Source of the DNA: Kitasatospora sp. NBC_00458
GTDB taxonomy: Bacteria; Actinomycetota; Actinomycetes; Streptomycetales; Streptomycetaceae
Reading direction: 5' to 3'
Length of the DNA: 64,000 bases
NCBI RefSeq assembly: GCF_036013975.1
Contig: NZ_CP107904.1
Location: 4,341,001 to 4,405,000, forward strand
Positions 42,867 to 52,000 of the stretch are shown one piece after another. Under the pieces are notes generated by a model. The model was not told the origin of the DNA. It did not search any database and saw only the letters and a list, made by a program, of their open reading frames with translations. Made by a program: the position numbers and the translations under genes. How positions within the stretch are numbered: position 1 is the stretch's first letter; every line of letters starts with the position of its first letter.

Positions 42867-43564
42867 CCGGCGCAAGCCACCACGACGGCCGCCTGCTGGT
42901 GCCGCTGTACGTCCACCCCGCGGTGGACCCGGCGGCCTGGCAGGCGGTCGCCGCCGCCGACCCGAAGCGGATCGCCGCCGTCGTGCTGAACCTCGCCGAC
43001 GGCCCCGGCGAGCCCGACCACGTCTTCACCGAGGCCGCGGAGCAGCTCCGCGGGGCGGGCCTGCCGCTGCTCGGCTACGCCGACACCGACTACGGCCGCC
43101 GGCCGCACGCCGCCGTGGTGAACGACATCCTGACCTACCGTCAACGGCACGGGATCACCGGCGTCTACCTCGACCAGGTGTCCACCGCGCCGGGCGCCCT
43201 GCCGCACTACCGGCGGCTCGCCACCGCGGCCCGGGCCGCCGGCTGCGCCACCGTGGTGTTCGGCCACGGCGACCACCCCGATCCGGGGTACGCCGAGGTG
43301 GGGATCGCGGACCTGCTGGTCACCTTCGAGGGGGACTGGGCGGCCTACCAGTCGCTCACCCTGCCGCTCTGGACCGGCCGGCACGCCGCCGCCCGGTTCT
43401 GCCACCTGGTCTACGACGTGCCCGCCGAGCGGGCGCGCGAGGCCACCGCACTGATCGCCGCCCGCCGGGCCGGCGCGGGCTGCGCGGTCCCGGGCTCCGG
43501 GGAGAACCCCTGGAGCACGCTGCCGCACGACCTGACCGTCCCCGGACTGGCGTCCCAGGCATGA
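42863..43564 (+). CDS. spherulin-4 family protein (GH135/Sph3-like hydrolase)
   Basis: A 233-residue TIM barrel of the spherulin-4 family. The fungal member Sph3 (GH135) cuts galactosaminogalactan and is needed to make it. Family features are LLVPLYVHPAVDPAAWQAV, IAAVVLNLADGPGE, PLLGYADTDYGRR, GITGVYLDQVS (acidic catalytic strand), FGHGDHPDPGY and LVTFEGDWAAY. Unlike Sph3 it has no signal peptide or anchor: it begins MTGASHHDGRLL. It starts inside the upstream stop codon (ATGA). Confidence 0.85.
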   Translation: MTGASHHDGRLLVPLYVHPAVDPAAWQAVAAADPKRIAAVVLNLADGPGEPDHVFTEAAEQLRGAGLPLLGYADTDYGRRPHAAVVNDILTYRQRHGITGVYLDQVSTAPGALPHYRRLATAARAAGCATVVFGHGDHPDPGYAEVGIADLLVTFEGDWAAYQSLTLPLWTGRHAAARFCHLVYDVPAERAREATALIAARRAGAGCAVPGSGENPWSTLPHDLTVPGLASQA

Positions 43565-43794
43565 CGCCGACGGTCCCGCGCCGCCGACCCGGCGCGGCCC
43601 GGCCGGCCACCGTCGCATCGCCCGCCGCCGTCGCGGCCCGACCAACCCGACCGGCCCGACCGGCCCGACCGGTCACCGCGGCACCGGCCACCACTCGGAC
43701 CGGCCGCCGCCGGACCGACCACGCCCCGATCGCCCGTCACCGACCTGCCCGTCACCGAACGGACCTGACCCGACCCGGAGTTCGAGCACCGTGA
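43561..43794 (+). CDS. putative small Arg/Pro/Ala-rich protein between the two hydrolase genes
   Basis: A 77-residue ORF with 4-nt overlaps at both ends: its ATG overlaps the GH135 stop (43561-43564), and its TGA overlaps the GTG of the GH114 gene (43791-43794). The product is low-complexity and very basic (AARPTRPARPARPVTAAPAT). No ribosome site is evident beyond coupling. Either it is a coupled small basic protein, perhaps one binding the polymer or the membrane, or a neutral spacer kept open by chance. No homology is recognised. Confidence 0.4.
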   Translation: MTPTVPRRRPGAARPATVASPAAVAARPTRPARPARPVTAAPATTRTGRRRTDHAPIARHRPARHRTDLTRPGVRAP

Positions 43795-44900
43795 CCCGCC
43801 GTACCCGGCCCCTGCTGGCCGCCCTCGCCCTCGCCACCACCCTGCTGGCGACCTCGTGCAGCAGCTCCGGCCCGGAGGACGAGGACGACCCCTCGGCCGA
43901 CGCCACCGGCGCCCAGCCCCCGGCGGCCACCGCGGCCCCGGTCCCCGGCAGCCCGACCACCCCGGCCGACTCCCCGTCGGACCCGGCCGGCACCCCGGCG
44001 ACCACCCCGCCCGCGCCGGGCACGCCGCCCGGCACCACGCCGCCCGGGACCCCCGGCACCCCGACCGCCCCCGCCCCGGGGACCCCGGCGGGCACGCCCG
44101 GCACGCCGACCGGCACGACCCCGGGCACCACACCGGGCACCCCGCCCGGCACCACCACCGGGACACCGGGCGGCGGAACGCCGGGCGGCACCTCGAACGG
44201 CGCCCGCTGGCAGCCCACCCCCGGCCTCGCCTGGCAGTGGCAGCTCGGCGGAGGCGTCGATCAGTCCGTCGACGTCCCCGTCTACGACATCGACGGCTTC
44301 GAGACCGACGCCTCGGTGGTCGCCGCGCTGCACGCCAAGGGCCGCAAGGTGATCTGCTACATCAACGCCGGCTCGTGGGAGGACTTCCGCCCCGACTCCG
44401 CCGCGTTCGCCAAGGCCCTGCAGGGCTCCGGCAACGGCTGGAAGGGCGAGAAGTGGTTCGACATCCGCAAGCTCGACCAGCTGAAGCCGCTGATGGCGGC
44501 ACGCTTCGACATGTGCAAGCAGAAGGGCTTCGACGCCGTCGAGCCCGACACCATCGAGGCGTACAACCAGAACAGCGGCTTCCCGCTGACCGCCGAGGAC
44601 CAGCTCCGGTACAACCGCATGCTCGCCTCGCTCGCCCACGAACGGGGCATGGCGATCGGCCTGAAGAACGACCTGGACCAGATCCCGGCCCTGCTCGCCG
44701 ACTTCGACTTCGCCGTGAACGAGGAGTGCGCCGAGTTCAACGAGTGCGGCCGCCTCTCCCCCTTCATCCAGGCGGGCAAGGCGGTCTTCCACGTCGAGTA
44801 CAAGCTCGGCACCGAGCGCTTCTGCTCCCAGTCCAAGTCACTGGGGCTCAGCTCGATGCAGAAGAAGCTCGAACTGGACGCCTGGCGGAAGCCCTGCTGA
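43791..44900 (+). CDS. GH114 endo-alpha-1,4-polygalactosaminidase, lipoprotein-like
   Basis: A 369-residue surface hydrolase. The N-terminus MTRRTRPLLAALALATTLL is followed by LATSC, a probable lipobox with Cys21. Residues 25-135 are a Pro/Gly/Thr-rich stalk. The catalytic GH114 barrel then runs to the end: VPVYDIDGFETDASVVAAL, KVICYINAGSWEDFRPD, GFDAVEPDTIEAYNQNSGF (acidic residues of the active site) and FAVNEECAEFNECG. GH114 members such as fungal Ega3 cut galactosamine-rich stretches. Its presence with a deacetylase in one cluster implies a partly deacetylated polymer. GTG 43791 lies in the stop of the small basic ORF. Confidence 0.88.
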   Translation: MTRRTRPLLAALALATTLLATSCSSSGPEDEDDPSADATGAQPPAATAAPVPGSPTTPADSPSDPAGTPATTPPAPGTPPGTTPPGTPGTPTAPAPGTPAGTPGTPTGTTPGTTPGTPPGTTTGTPGGGTPGGTSNGARWQPTPGLAWQWQLGGGVDQSVDVPVYDIDGFETDASVVAALHAKGRKVICYINAGSWEDFRPDSAAFAKALQGSGNGWKGEKWFDIRKLDQLKPLMAARFDMCKQKGFDAVEPDTIEAYNQNSGFPLTAEDQLRYNRMLASLAHERGMAIGLKNDLDQIPALLADFDFAVNEECAEFNECGRLSPFIQAGKAVFHVEYKLGTERFCSQSKSLGLSSMQKKLELDAWRKPC

Positions 44901-44942
44901 GGAAGAAGGGCCGCAGAGCCGCCAGGCATTCCATCGCGAGGG

Positions 44943-45137
44943 TTACTTGACGGCGAGCCAGATGACGGCGCCCACCACGACGAGGGCGACGACGGCGACC
45001 AGCGCGATCACGCCGGTGCGGTTGTTGCTGGTGCCGTAGGTGTTGACGGAGCCCGGCGCCTGGGGTGCCGGGGTCTCGTCGACGAAGGCCCGGAACATCT
45101 GGGTGCTGCCGGCGGGGTCGTAGTCGTTGTCAGCCAT
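44943..45137 (-). CDS. small tail-anchored membrane protein
   Basis: A 64-residue protein: a hydrophilic N-terminal 40 residues (MADNDYDPAGSTQMFRAFVD) and one C-terminal helix (GVIALVAVVALVVVGAVIWL) with two residues after it. It converges on the GH114 gene and may belong to no operon. The reading frame continues upstream in the track only because of GC bias; ATG 45137 is the first plausible start. Function unknown. Confidence 0.7.
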   Translation of the reverse strand: MADNDYDPAGSTQMFRAFVDETPAPQAPGSVNTYGTSNNRTGVIALVAVVALVVVGAVIWLAVK

Positions 45138-45247
45138 GGCACGGACTCTAACGAATCCCGGGACCCGGCCGACACCCCGGTGTGCCCTCCCGGGCAGTCC
45201 CGGTGCGGGGCTCCGGCCGGACCCGCCCCGCACCACCCCGGCGCCGG

Positions 45248-45367
45248 GCCCGCGTCCGGCCCGCGTCCGGCCCGCGTCCGGCCCGCGGCACACCCGCGGC
45301 ACGCCCGTGGCAGGGTCCCAGGCCCGTGCCACGGGCGTGCGCCACGGGCATGCGCTACGGGCGTGCG
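45248..45367. repeat. tandem repeats upstream of the aldo/keto reductase gene (11-bp and 13-bp units)
   Basis: GCCCGCGTCCG is repeated three times from 45248 with a partial fourth copy to 45287. A second array holds three 13-bp units, CCACGGGCGTGCG, CCACGGGCATGCG and CTACGGGCGTGCG (45329-45367), only 64 bp before the reductase ATG. Between them lie further CCCGCGGCAC-type copies and CGTGGCA/TGCCACG inverted segments. The region may be regulatory or a slippage product. Confidence 0.85.
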
Positions 45368-45431
45368 AAAAGCCTGTGAAGTCTGCCGGACCCGCGGAAT
45401 GACCGCCCACCCGATCCGGTTGACTCGGATC

Positions 45432-46397
45432 ATGACCGGAATCCACAGCGACGCCCCCCGTTATGTGCGGCTCGGCACGTCCGACCTCTCGGTGTTCCCG
45501 ATCTCCCTCGGCGGCAACGTCTTCGGCTGGACCGCCGACGAGTCGCAGTCCTACGCCGTCCTCGACGTCTACGCGGAGGCCGGCGGCAACTTCGTCGACA
45601 CCGCCGACACCTACTCCTCCTGGGTGCCCGGCAACGCCGGCGGCGAGTCCGAGACGATCATCGGCAACTGGCTGCGCAAGCGCGGCAACCGCGACTCCGT
45701 GGTCATCGCCACCAAGGTCGGCCTCCACCCCGAGGCCCGCGGTCTGAGCGCCGCCAACATCAAGGCGTCCGCCGAGGGTTCGCTGCGCCGCCTCGGCGTC
45801 GACCACATCGACCTCTACTACACCCACCAGGACGACGACACCCCGGTGGAGGAGTTCGTCACCGCCCTGGACGAGCTGGTGCGCGAGGGCAAGGTGCGCG
45901 CCGTCGCCGCCTCCAACATCGGCGCCGAGCGGCTCGCCGAGGCCCTCGACTTCGCCGGGCGCGAGGGCCTGGCCAAGTACTCCGCCGTCCAGCCGCACTA
46001 CAACCTGGTCTCGCGCGGCACCTTCGAGGGCCCGCTGGCCGACGTGGTCGCCGAGCACGGCCTGGCCACCGTGCCGTACTACGCGCTCGCCTCCGGTTTC
46101 CTCACCGGCAAGTACCGCCCGGGCGGCGAGGGTGTGGACAGCGCCCGCGCCGAGGGGGCCAGCCGCTACCTGGCCGACGCGCGCGGCCCCAAGGTACTGG
46201 AGGCGCTGGACACGGTCGCCGCCGAGCAGGGCGTCGAGCCCGCCTCCGTCGCCCTGGCCTGGCTCGCCGCCCGCCCCACGGTCGCGGCCCCGATCGCCAG
46301 CGCCCGCACGGTCGGGCAGCTCCCGCCGCTGCTGGCGGCCGCCTCGCTGGAGCTGACCCCCGCGCAGACCGCCCTGCTGGACGCCGCCTCCGCCTGA
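45432..46397 (+). CDS. aldo/keto reductase
   Basis: A 321-residue NADPH-dependent oxidoreductase of the YajO/Tas-like AKR group. The catalytic tetrad is visible: DTADTYSSW (Asp, Tyr), VIATKVG (Lys) and DLYYTHQDD (His). NADPH-binding ends are YYALASGFLTGKY and PIASARTVGQL. ATG 45432 is used; an in-frame ATG at 45399 is weaker. Substrate unknown; it is monocistronic, closed by a hairpin at 46421-46466. Confidence 0.93.
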   Translation: MTGIHSDAPRYVRLGTSDLSVFPISLGGNVFGWTADESQSYAVLDVYAEAGGNFVDTADTYSSWVPGNAGGESETIIGNWLRKRGNRDSVVIATKVGLHPEARGLSAANIKASAEGSLRRLGVDHIDLYYTHQDDDTPVEEFVTALDELVREGKVRAVAASNIGAERLAEALDFAGREGLAKYSAVQPHYNLVSRGTFEGPLADVVAEHGLATVPYYALASGFLTGKYRPGGEGVDSARAEGASRYLADARGPKVLEALDTVAAEQGVEPASVALAWLAARPTVAAPIASARTVGQLPPLLAAASLELTPAQTALLDAASA

Positions 46398-46420
46398 GCG
46401 CCGCGGCCTCGACAGCACGG

Positions 46421-46466
46421 AGGCTGTGGACGGACCCGCACGGGGCGGCGGGCCCGTCCACAGCCT
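46421..46466. terminator. hairpin between converging reductase and NlpC/P60 genes
   Basis: Perfect 13-bp arms (46421-46433 and 46454-46466) around a 20-nt loop, between the stop at 46397 and the minus-strand stop at 46485. Confidence 0.65.
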
Positions 46467-46484
46467 GTGGACGACGCGGCCGCG

Positions 46485-47606
46485 CTACGGCCGACCGAAG
46501 TGGGTCGGGTGGAAGCCGCTGCTGATCGTCGACACCCGGACCGTCCTGCCCGGCCGCGGCGCCTCGACGAACTTGCCGCCGCCCAGGTAGATCCCCACGT
46601 GGTGGATGCCCGAGGCGCGGCCGCTGTCCGACCAGAACAGCAGGTCACCGCGGCGCAACTGGCCGGCCGTGATCGGCGTGGTCGCCGCGTACTGGTCGTC
46701 GGCCACCCGCGGCAGGCGGATGCCCGCCCGCCGGTACGCCTGCTGCACCAGTCCCGAACAGTCGTAGCCGGACGGGCCGTTGCCGCCCCAGACGTACGGC
46801 TTGCCGAGCTGGGCGAGCGCGTAGTCGAGCGCCGACTCGACGTTCCCGGAGGCCTGCGCGGCGTCCGGGAACGGCCGGGGGGCCGGTTTCACGGGTGCCG
46901 GCGACGGTGCCGGGCCGCCACCGGACAGGCCGGTGCGGCTCAGGTAGACGTCCAGGTGGCTGGTGTACCGCCACTCGCCGGCGCTGTTCTTGAACCAGTA
47001 CTTCGACCCGTCCCAGCCCTGCCGCACCCCTGGGGCCCCGGCCGCCGGGCCGTTGGAGACGATCGCCTTGCCGCTGGCCCCGGACGCCGGGCCTGAGCCG
47101 GCCGCGGCCCCCGGACCCGACCCGGAACCGGCCTGGGCCGCTCCGCCGGAGCCGCCCGTCTTTCCGGTGCGGCCGAGGTAGACCTCGTAGTGGCTGGTGT
47201 ACCGCCACTCACCGCTGCCGTTCTTGAACCAGTACCTCGAACCGTCCCAGCCCTGCTTGCCGGGCGCCGCGTGCGCGGCCCCCGCACCGGCGGTCAGGCC
47301 GACCACCCCGGCGCCGGCCAGCACGGTGGTGGCCAGGCAGGTACCGCGCACCGCGCGGTGTATTCGCCCGCCGCCGGACGACTCCGCCACCCGGGCACCG
47401 CGCGGCCGGACCGCGCAGGCCGGGCAGGCACAGCCCGCGACCGCCGGGCCGCTGCCGAAGCTCTCCTCGAAGCCGATCAGCGCCGCGTCCGCGTCGAACG
47501 CGGACCCGGAGTCGGCTCCAGGGGCGGGGGCGGGGGCGAACCCGGAGTCGGCTCCGGGCCCGGGACCGAGGGCGAATCCGGCGTCCGGGCCGGTGGCTAT
47601 CCTCAT
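46485..47606 (-). CDS. NlpC/P60 (C40) peptidoglycan hydrolase with two WxxK-YW repeats
   Basis: A 373-residue cell-wall peptidase. The C40 domain (residues about 250-373) has YVWGGNGPSGYDCSGLVQQA with Cys283, and HHVGIYLGGGKFVEAP with the His. Two 30-residue repeats (QGWDGSRYWFKNGSGEWRYT near 120; QGWDGSKYWFKNSAGEWRYT near 200) may bind wall polymers. The membrane segment (TTVLAGAGVVGLTAGAGAAH) sits only at residues 95-115, after an unusual N-terminal stretch that includes GCACPACAV. ATG 47606 overlaps the SPFH gene stop (ATGA), which supports the long N-terminus. Confidence 0.88.
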   Translation of the reverse strand: MRIATGPDAGFALGPGPGADSGFAPAPAPGADSGSAFDADAALIGFEESFGSGPAVAGCACPACAVRPRGARVAESSGGGRIHRAVRGTCLATTVLAGAGVVGLTAGAGAAHAAPGKQGWDGSRYWFKNGSGEWRYTSHYEVYLGRTGKTGGSGGAAQAGSGSGPGAAAGSGPASGASGKAIVSNGPAAGAPGVRQGWDGSKYWFKNSAGEWRYTSHLDVYLSRTGLSGGGPAPSPAPVKPAPRPFPDAAQASGNVESALDYALAQLGKPYVWGGNGPSGYDCSGLVQQAYRRAGIRLPRVADDQYAATTPITAGQLRRGDLLFWSDSGRASGIHHVGIYLGGGKFVEAPRPGRTVRVSTISSGFHPTHFGRP

Positions 47607-48877
47607 GCCGGTCGTCCTTCCTTCCGCCCGGCCCTGACGGCCGGGGACGGTACCGAGGCGGCCACTCCGGCCGGGGCGACGAAGGCGACCAGCAGCTGCT
47701 CCATCAGCGCGCTGCGGGCGGACTCGTCCAGTTCGTGCGCGGTGGCCCGCTCCAGCCGGCGGACGGCGAGTGCCGCCGCCTCGACCGCGTCGTCCACCAG
47801 CACCGTGCGCAGACCAGCGTCCAGATCGGCCAGCCGGCGGCGGCGCATCGACTCGGCCACCTCCGGCGCGTAGTCCAGCGCCAGGGGCTGCGCCGAGTAC
47901 ACCTCCAGCCCGGCCGGGGCGACCTCGGCGGCCAGCGCCCGGGTCAGCTCGTCGGCGAACCACTGGCCGTCACGCAGCGCCGGGCCGGGAGCGGCGTTGC
48001 TGTCGCACGGCAGCGTGGAGGCGGTCCGGGTGAGCACCGCCTGGACCTGCTCGCGCAGGTAGCTCTCGTGGTCCTCGATCGCCAGCATCGCGCGGGCGGT
48101 GTCCTTGACCCGCCAGACGATCAGCAGCCGGACGACGATCGGGGTGCCGGTGCGGTCGACGACCTTCACCGGCTCGCTGCGCCAGTGCCGCAGCCGGACG
48201 TCCACCCGGCGGCGGCGCAGCAGCGGGTTGACCCAGACCAGGCCGGTGCGGCGGACGGTGCCCCGGTAGCGGCCCCAGCGGGTGAGCACCCGGGTCTCGC
48301 CGCCCGCGTTGGCCAGCAGCCCGGCCAGGGCGAGGACCACCAGCAGCCCGGCGGCGGTGACGGCGGCCACCGAACCGGTGCTCACCCCGGCCGTGCCGCC
48401 GGCCCGGACGGCGGCGGTGCGCAGGTCGGGGAGCGTGTCCCAGTACGGGATGACGCCGTCGCGCAGCAGCACCAGCAGGACGGCCGCCGTACCGAGCAGC
48501 AGTCCGAACAGGGCGACCCAGCCGGGCAGCGCGGCAGCGGCGTGCTCGCGCAGCGCCTGGTCCGCGCGCGGGGGACGGCGCGCGGTACCGGCGGTGGGCG
48601 CGCCCACGGGGAGCACCTCCGGCTCGACCGGGCCGTCCGGCCCCGTGTACTCGGCCGCCTCCAGCGGATCGCGCAGGTCGACCGGCACACCGGCCGGTCC
48701 CGGGACCACCGCCAGCGGAGTGGTGGCCGGTCCGTTGTCGACCGGCCCGGCGGGCTTCGGCGGCTTGGGCGCCCTGACCAACGGGCTGGAGCCGGAGGCG
48801 GAACGTTCCGGCAGCACCGGGGGGAGTGCCTTGGGCGGGTTGTCGGGTCGCTGCGAAGAATCGCGGGTGACGTCCAT
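47603..48877 (-). CDS. SPFH/band-7 domain membrane protein
   Basis: A 424-residue protein. A Pro-rich cytoplasmic N-terminus of about 110 residues is followed by two membrane helices (WVALFGLLLGTAAVLLVLL; AAGLLVVLALAGLLANA), then an SPFH domain: RVLTRWGRYRGTVRRTGLVW, VNPLLRRRRVDVRLRHW, VVRLLIVWRVKDTARAML, and ALAAEVAPAGLEVYSAQPLA. SPFH proteins form membrane platforms that organise proteases and wall enzymes. Here it is overlapped by the NlpC/P60 gene, suggesting it localises that hydrolase. ATG 48877 has GAGGA 7 nt upstream. Confidence 0.9.
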   Translation of the reverse strand: MDVTRDSSQRPDNPPKALPPVLPERSASGSSPLVRAPKPPKPAGPVDNGPATTPLAVVPGPAGVPVDLRDPLEAAEYTGPDGPVEPEVLPVGAPTAGTARRPPRADQALREHAAAALPGWVALFGLLLGTAAVLLVLLRDGVIPYWDTLPDLRTAAVRAGGTAGVSTGSVAAVTAAGLLVVLALAGLLANAGGETRVLTRWGRYRGTVRRTGLVWVNPLLRRRRVDVRLRHWRSEPVKVVDRTGTPIVVRLLIVWRVKDTARAMLAIEDHESYLREQVQAVLTRTASTLPCDSNAAPGPALRDGQWFADELTRALAAEVAPAGLEVYSAQPLALDYAPEVAESMRRRRLADLDAGLRTVLVDDAVEAAALAVRRLERATAHELDESARSALMEQLLVAFVAPAGVAASVPSPAVRAGRKEGRPA

Positions 48878-48963
48878 GCACGGATCCTCAGGTTCAGTGT
48901 GTCGCGCAACGGGCGGCCCGGATCTGACGGGCAGTGCCAGAGTCAGGCTAAGTTCATACGTCA

Positions 48964-48980
48964 TCAAATGCGACATTTGA
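48964..48980. promoter_or_regulatory. 7-3-7 palindrome in the SPFH/NlpC promoter region
   Basis: TCAAATG, CGA, CATTTGA. It is AT-rich for this genome and lies about 90 bp upstream of the SPFH gene start, with a nearby half-site GTGTCGACATTT. Candidate operator. Confidence 0.45.
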
Positions 48981-49062
48981 GCTACTGCGTGTCGACATTT
49001 ACTGACGAATCATCTGAAGCCGGACCTGACGCGCAGGCACGTGAGCGGATGGTGGGAGCGGT

Positions 49063-52000
49063 TCAGCGCCGTCGGGCGCCGGGACCGCGGGCGAGCACCC
49101 GGCGGGTGATCAGCGCGACGCCGGTGAGCACCAGCAGGACTCCGGCGAACGCGCCGCGCCAGCCGTCCGACCGCTGCCGGTCGGACACCGCGGACGACGA
49201 CGCGCCCGGCCCGGCGGGCGGCTGCTGCTGCTGTTCCCGCGCGGGAGGCGCGGCCAGTGCCCGGCCGGCACCGGTGGAGGCGTCCGCCTCGGCGGACACC
49301 TGCCCGGCGCCCCGCGCCTCCGCGACCCCGGCCGCCGGGGCGGACGCGGTCTCAGGGGCGGACGCGGCGGCCGTGGGCGCCGGGGTGACGGACGGGATCG
49401 GGGACGGGGACGAGGAGGGGACCGGGGACGAGCCCTGCGACGGGGACTGGGTGTGCGACGGGGAGTGCGACGGGGAGGGGGATGGCGAGTGGGACTGTGA
49501 GGGGACCGCGGACGGGGACGGGACGGACGAGCGGGACGGGGACGCGGTCGGGGACGGGCCGGCGGTCGGGCTCGCCTTGGCCGTTCCGGCAGCACCCGCC
49601 GTTCCGGCCGCCCCGGCCGCCCCGGGCACGGAGGTCACCGAGGGCGACGCCGTCACGGGGTGCGCCGAGGGCGACGCCACCGGCCCGACCCCTCCACCCG
49701 TGACCGGCGGGACGACGATCGGCAGCAGCCCCGGTGGGACGGAGTCGAAGACCGGCTCCGCCGTGGGTGCGGACGAGGCCCCGGGAGAAGCCGCCGAGGT
49801 CGGCACGACCGGGGACGGGGACGGGGACGGCGTGGGAGCCGTGGGTGTACCGGTCGGCCCCGACGGAGCGGGTGCCGACGGCGAAGGGACGCCCGGCGTC
49901 GGTGCCGCCGGAGCCGCCGGCCCCGACGAAGGTGCGGGGGAGGAAGGGACGGCCGAGGGCGAGACCGTCGGAGGCGAGACCGTCGAAGGCGCGGGTGCAC
50001 TCGGCGCACCGGTGGTCGGCGCGACCGGCGACGGCGCCCCGGCCGACGGCGTGGCGGCCGTGGGAGCCGCCGGTGCCGGTACGGACACCGCCCCCGTCGA
50101 CGGCGCGGCCGACGGCGACGCCGGGGCCGACACCTCCGCACCCGGTACGGGAGCCTGCGTGGGCACCGCCGTCGGCACCGCGGTCGTCGGCACGGCGGTC
50201 GCCGTCGATGCAGCGGTCGCCGTCGGCGTGGCCGTAGCCGTAGCCGTAGCCGTCACCGTCGGAGTGCCCGTCACCGTCGGCGTGGCCGTCACCGTGGGTA
50301 CGGCCGCCGTCGGCACCGCGGTCGCCGTCGGCGTGGCCGTCGGGGTCGGCACGGCCGTCGGCACCGGGACCGTCGGCGGCTGGACGGCCGCCGCCTCCAC
50401 CCGGACCGCCACCGCGTCACCCGCCGTCCCGTTGCCCGCCTGGTCGGTGGCCGTGACGACCAGCCACTGGTCGCCGTCCGGCAGGTCGCGGTTGGCCGTG
50501 CAGGTCCAGCCGCCGTCGATGGCGGCCGTCGCCCCGCAGGCGACGATCCGCTCGGTCGAGGCCTCGCTCCCGGAGCGCGCGGTGACGATCACCCGCGTTC
50601 CGGGCTCCGCCTTACCGGCGAGCCGGGGCCGGGCGGCCCTGACGGTCTCTCCGGCGGCCGGCTCGGTAAGCACCGGGCGGTCCGGCGACACGGTGTCGAC
50701 GATCAGCGTGACCGTCCGTCCGGCCGTCCGGTTCCCGGCGAGGTCGGCGGCGGCGGGGGTGAGGCTGTGCCGCCCGTCGGCGAGGTTCTCCACCGGCAGG
50801 CAGGACCAGCCTCCGTCGGGGCGGACGGCCGTGCCGCACAGCTCGGCCGCGTCGGCGGCCGGTGCGCCGGCGGGCCGGTCGGTGATCGTCACGGTGCTGC
50901 CCGGTTCACCGGTGCCGGTCAGCTGCAGCCCCGGGTCGTTGGTGAACTCGGGGAGGGTGAGGTCGGGCGCGGCGGGGGGCGCGGTCTTCACGGTGATCCG
51001 GACCGGTTCGCCGCGCAGCACCAGGCCGCCGGCGGTGGTCTCGACCGGGGTGAGGCTGTGGGCGCCGCCGGAGAGCGCGGTGTCCGGGCGGCAGGACCAG
51101 CCGCCGCCCCGGGCGACCTTGCTCCGGCAGACCGCCGTGTCGCCCTCGCGGATCTCCACCGTGGCACCGGCCACCGCACCCTCGCCCGAGATCCGGGGGC
51201 GGGTGTCGGCGGTCGCCGTGCCGTCGACGGGTTCGGCGATCTCCGGCCGGGAGGCGCCGACGGTCAGCCGGATCCGCTGGTCGGAGACCTGCCCGGAATC
51301 GGCGAAGCCGCCCGCCGCGACCAGTTGGGCGGCGTCCCGGCCGATCCTCAGCCGGGCCCAGGTGTCGCCGGACGCGGCGTTGCCGGGGACGGTCCACTCC
51401 AAGGTGGCGCTGCGCCCTCCGGCGGCGACCTCCGTCTGCACCCGCTCGACCGGGTCGAACCGCCCGTTGCGGTCGAAGTCGACCCAGCCGGCCAGGGTGG
51501 CGGACGCGTCCCCGACCGCGACCGGGACGGCGAGCCGGTAGTAGTGCCCGATCCCCGCCTCCGTCGGGTAGCCGACGGCCGGGTCGGCGCCCTGGTACTC
51601 GCCGCGACCGGGCTGGAGCTGGGGCGGCGGCGGGCTGGACCAGACGCTCCGGCCGTCCTCGCCGTGCTCGGTGCGGACCAGCGGCTCGCCCGCCCGGTCC
51701 GCCGGCTGCTCCCCGGCCGGTTCCCCCGCCGGAGCTCCGGCGGGCCCGCCCGCGCGGCCGGCGTCGGGCTGCTGGAACACCCGGACGGGCCGTCGGGCGT
51801 CGCGGGCCGCCTGGGTGGCGTCGCTGCCCAGGAAGAGGTCGGTGACCAGGTGGGAGGCGTTGCCGTAGCGCTGCGGGGCGGTGCCGACGCCCTCGTCCAG
51901 GGTGACGGTGGAGGCCAGGGTGAGCGGGAGGGGTGCGGTGGTGGAGCCGGCCCGCGCGGTGGAGCGCTGTTCGACCCGGAAGACCGCCGAGGTGAAGGTG

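Noticed and set aside
42863..43564. Secreted hydrolase like fungal Sph3
   Set aside because: No signal peptide is encoded from the coupled ATG, and no better start was found.
45248..45367. CRISPR-like array
   Set aside because: Units are contiguous 11-13 bp repeats without spacers, and no cas gene is near.
47735..51541. 1,268-codon plus-strand ORF
   Set aside because: It crosses several genes on the other strand and consists of stop-free GC-rich shadow sequence.
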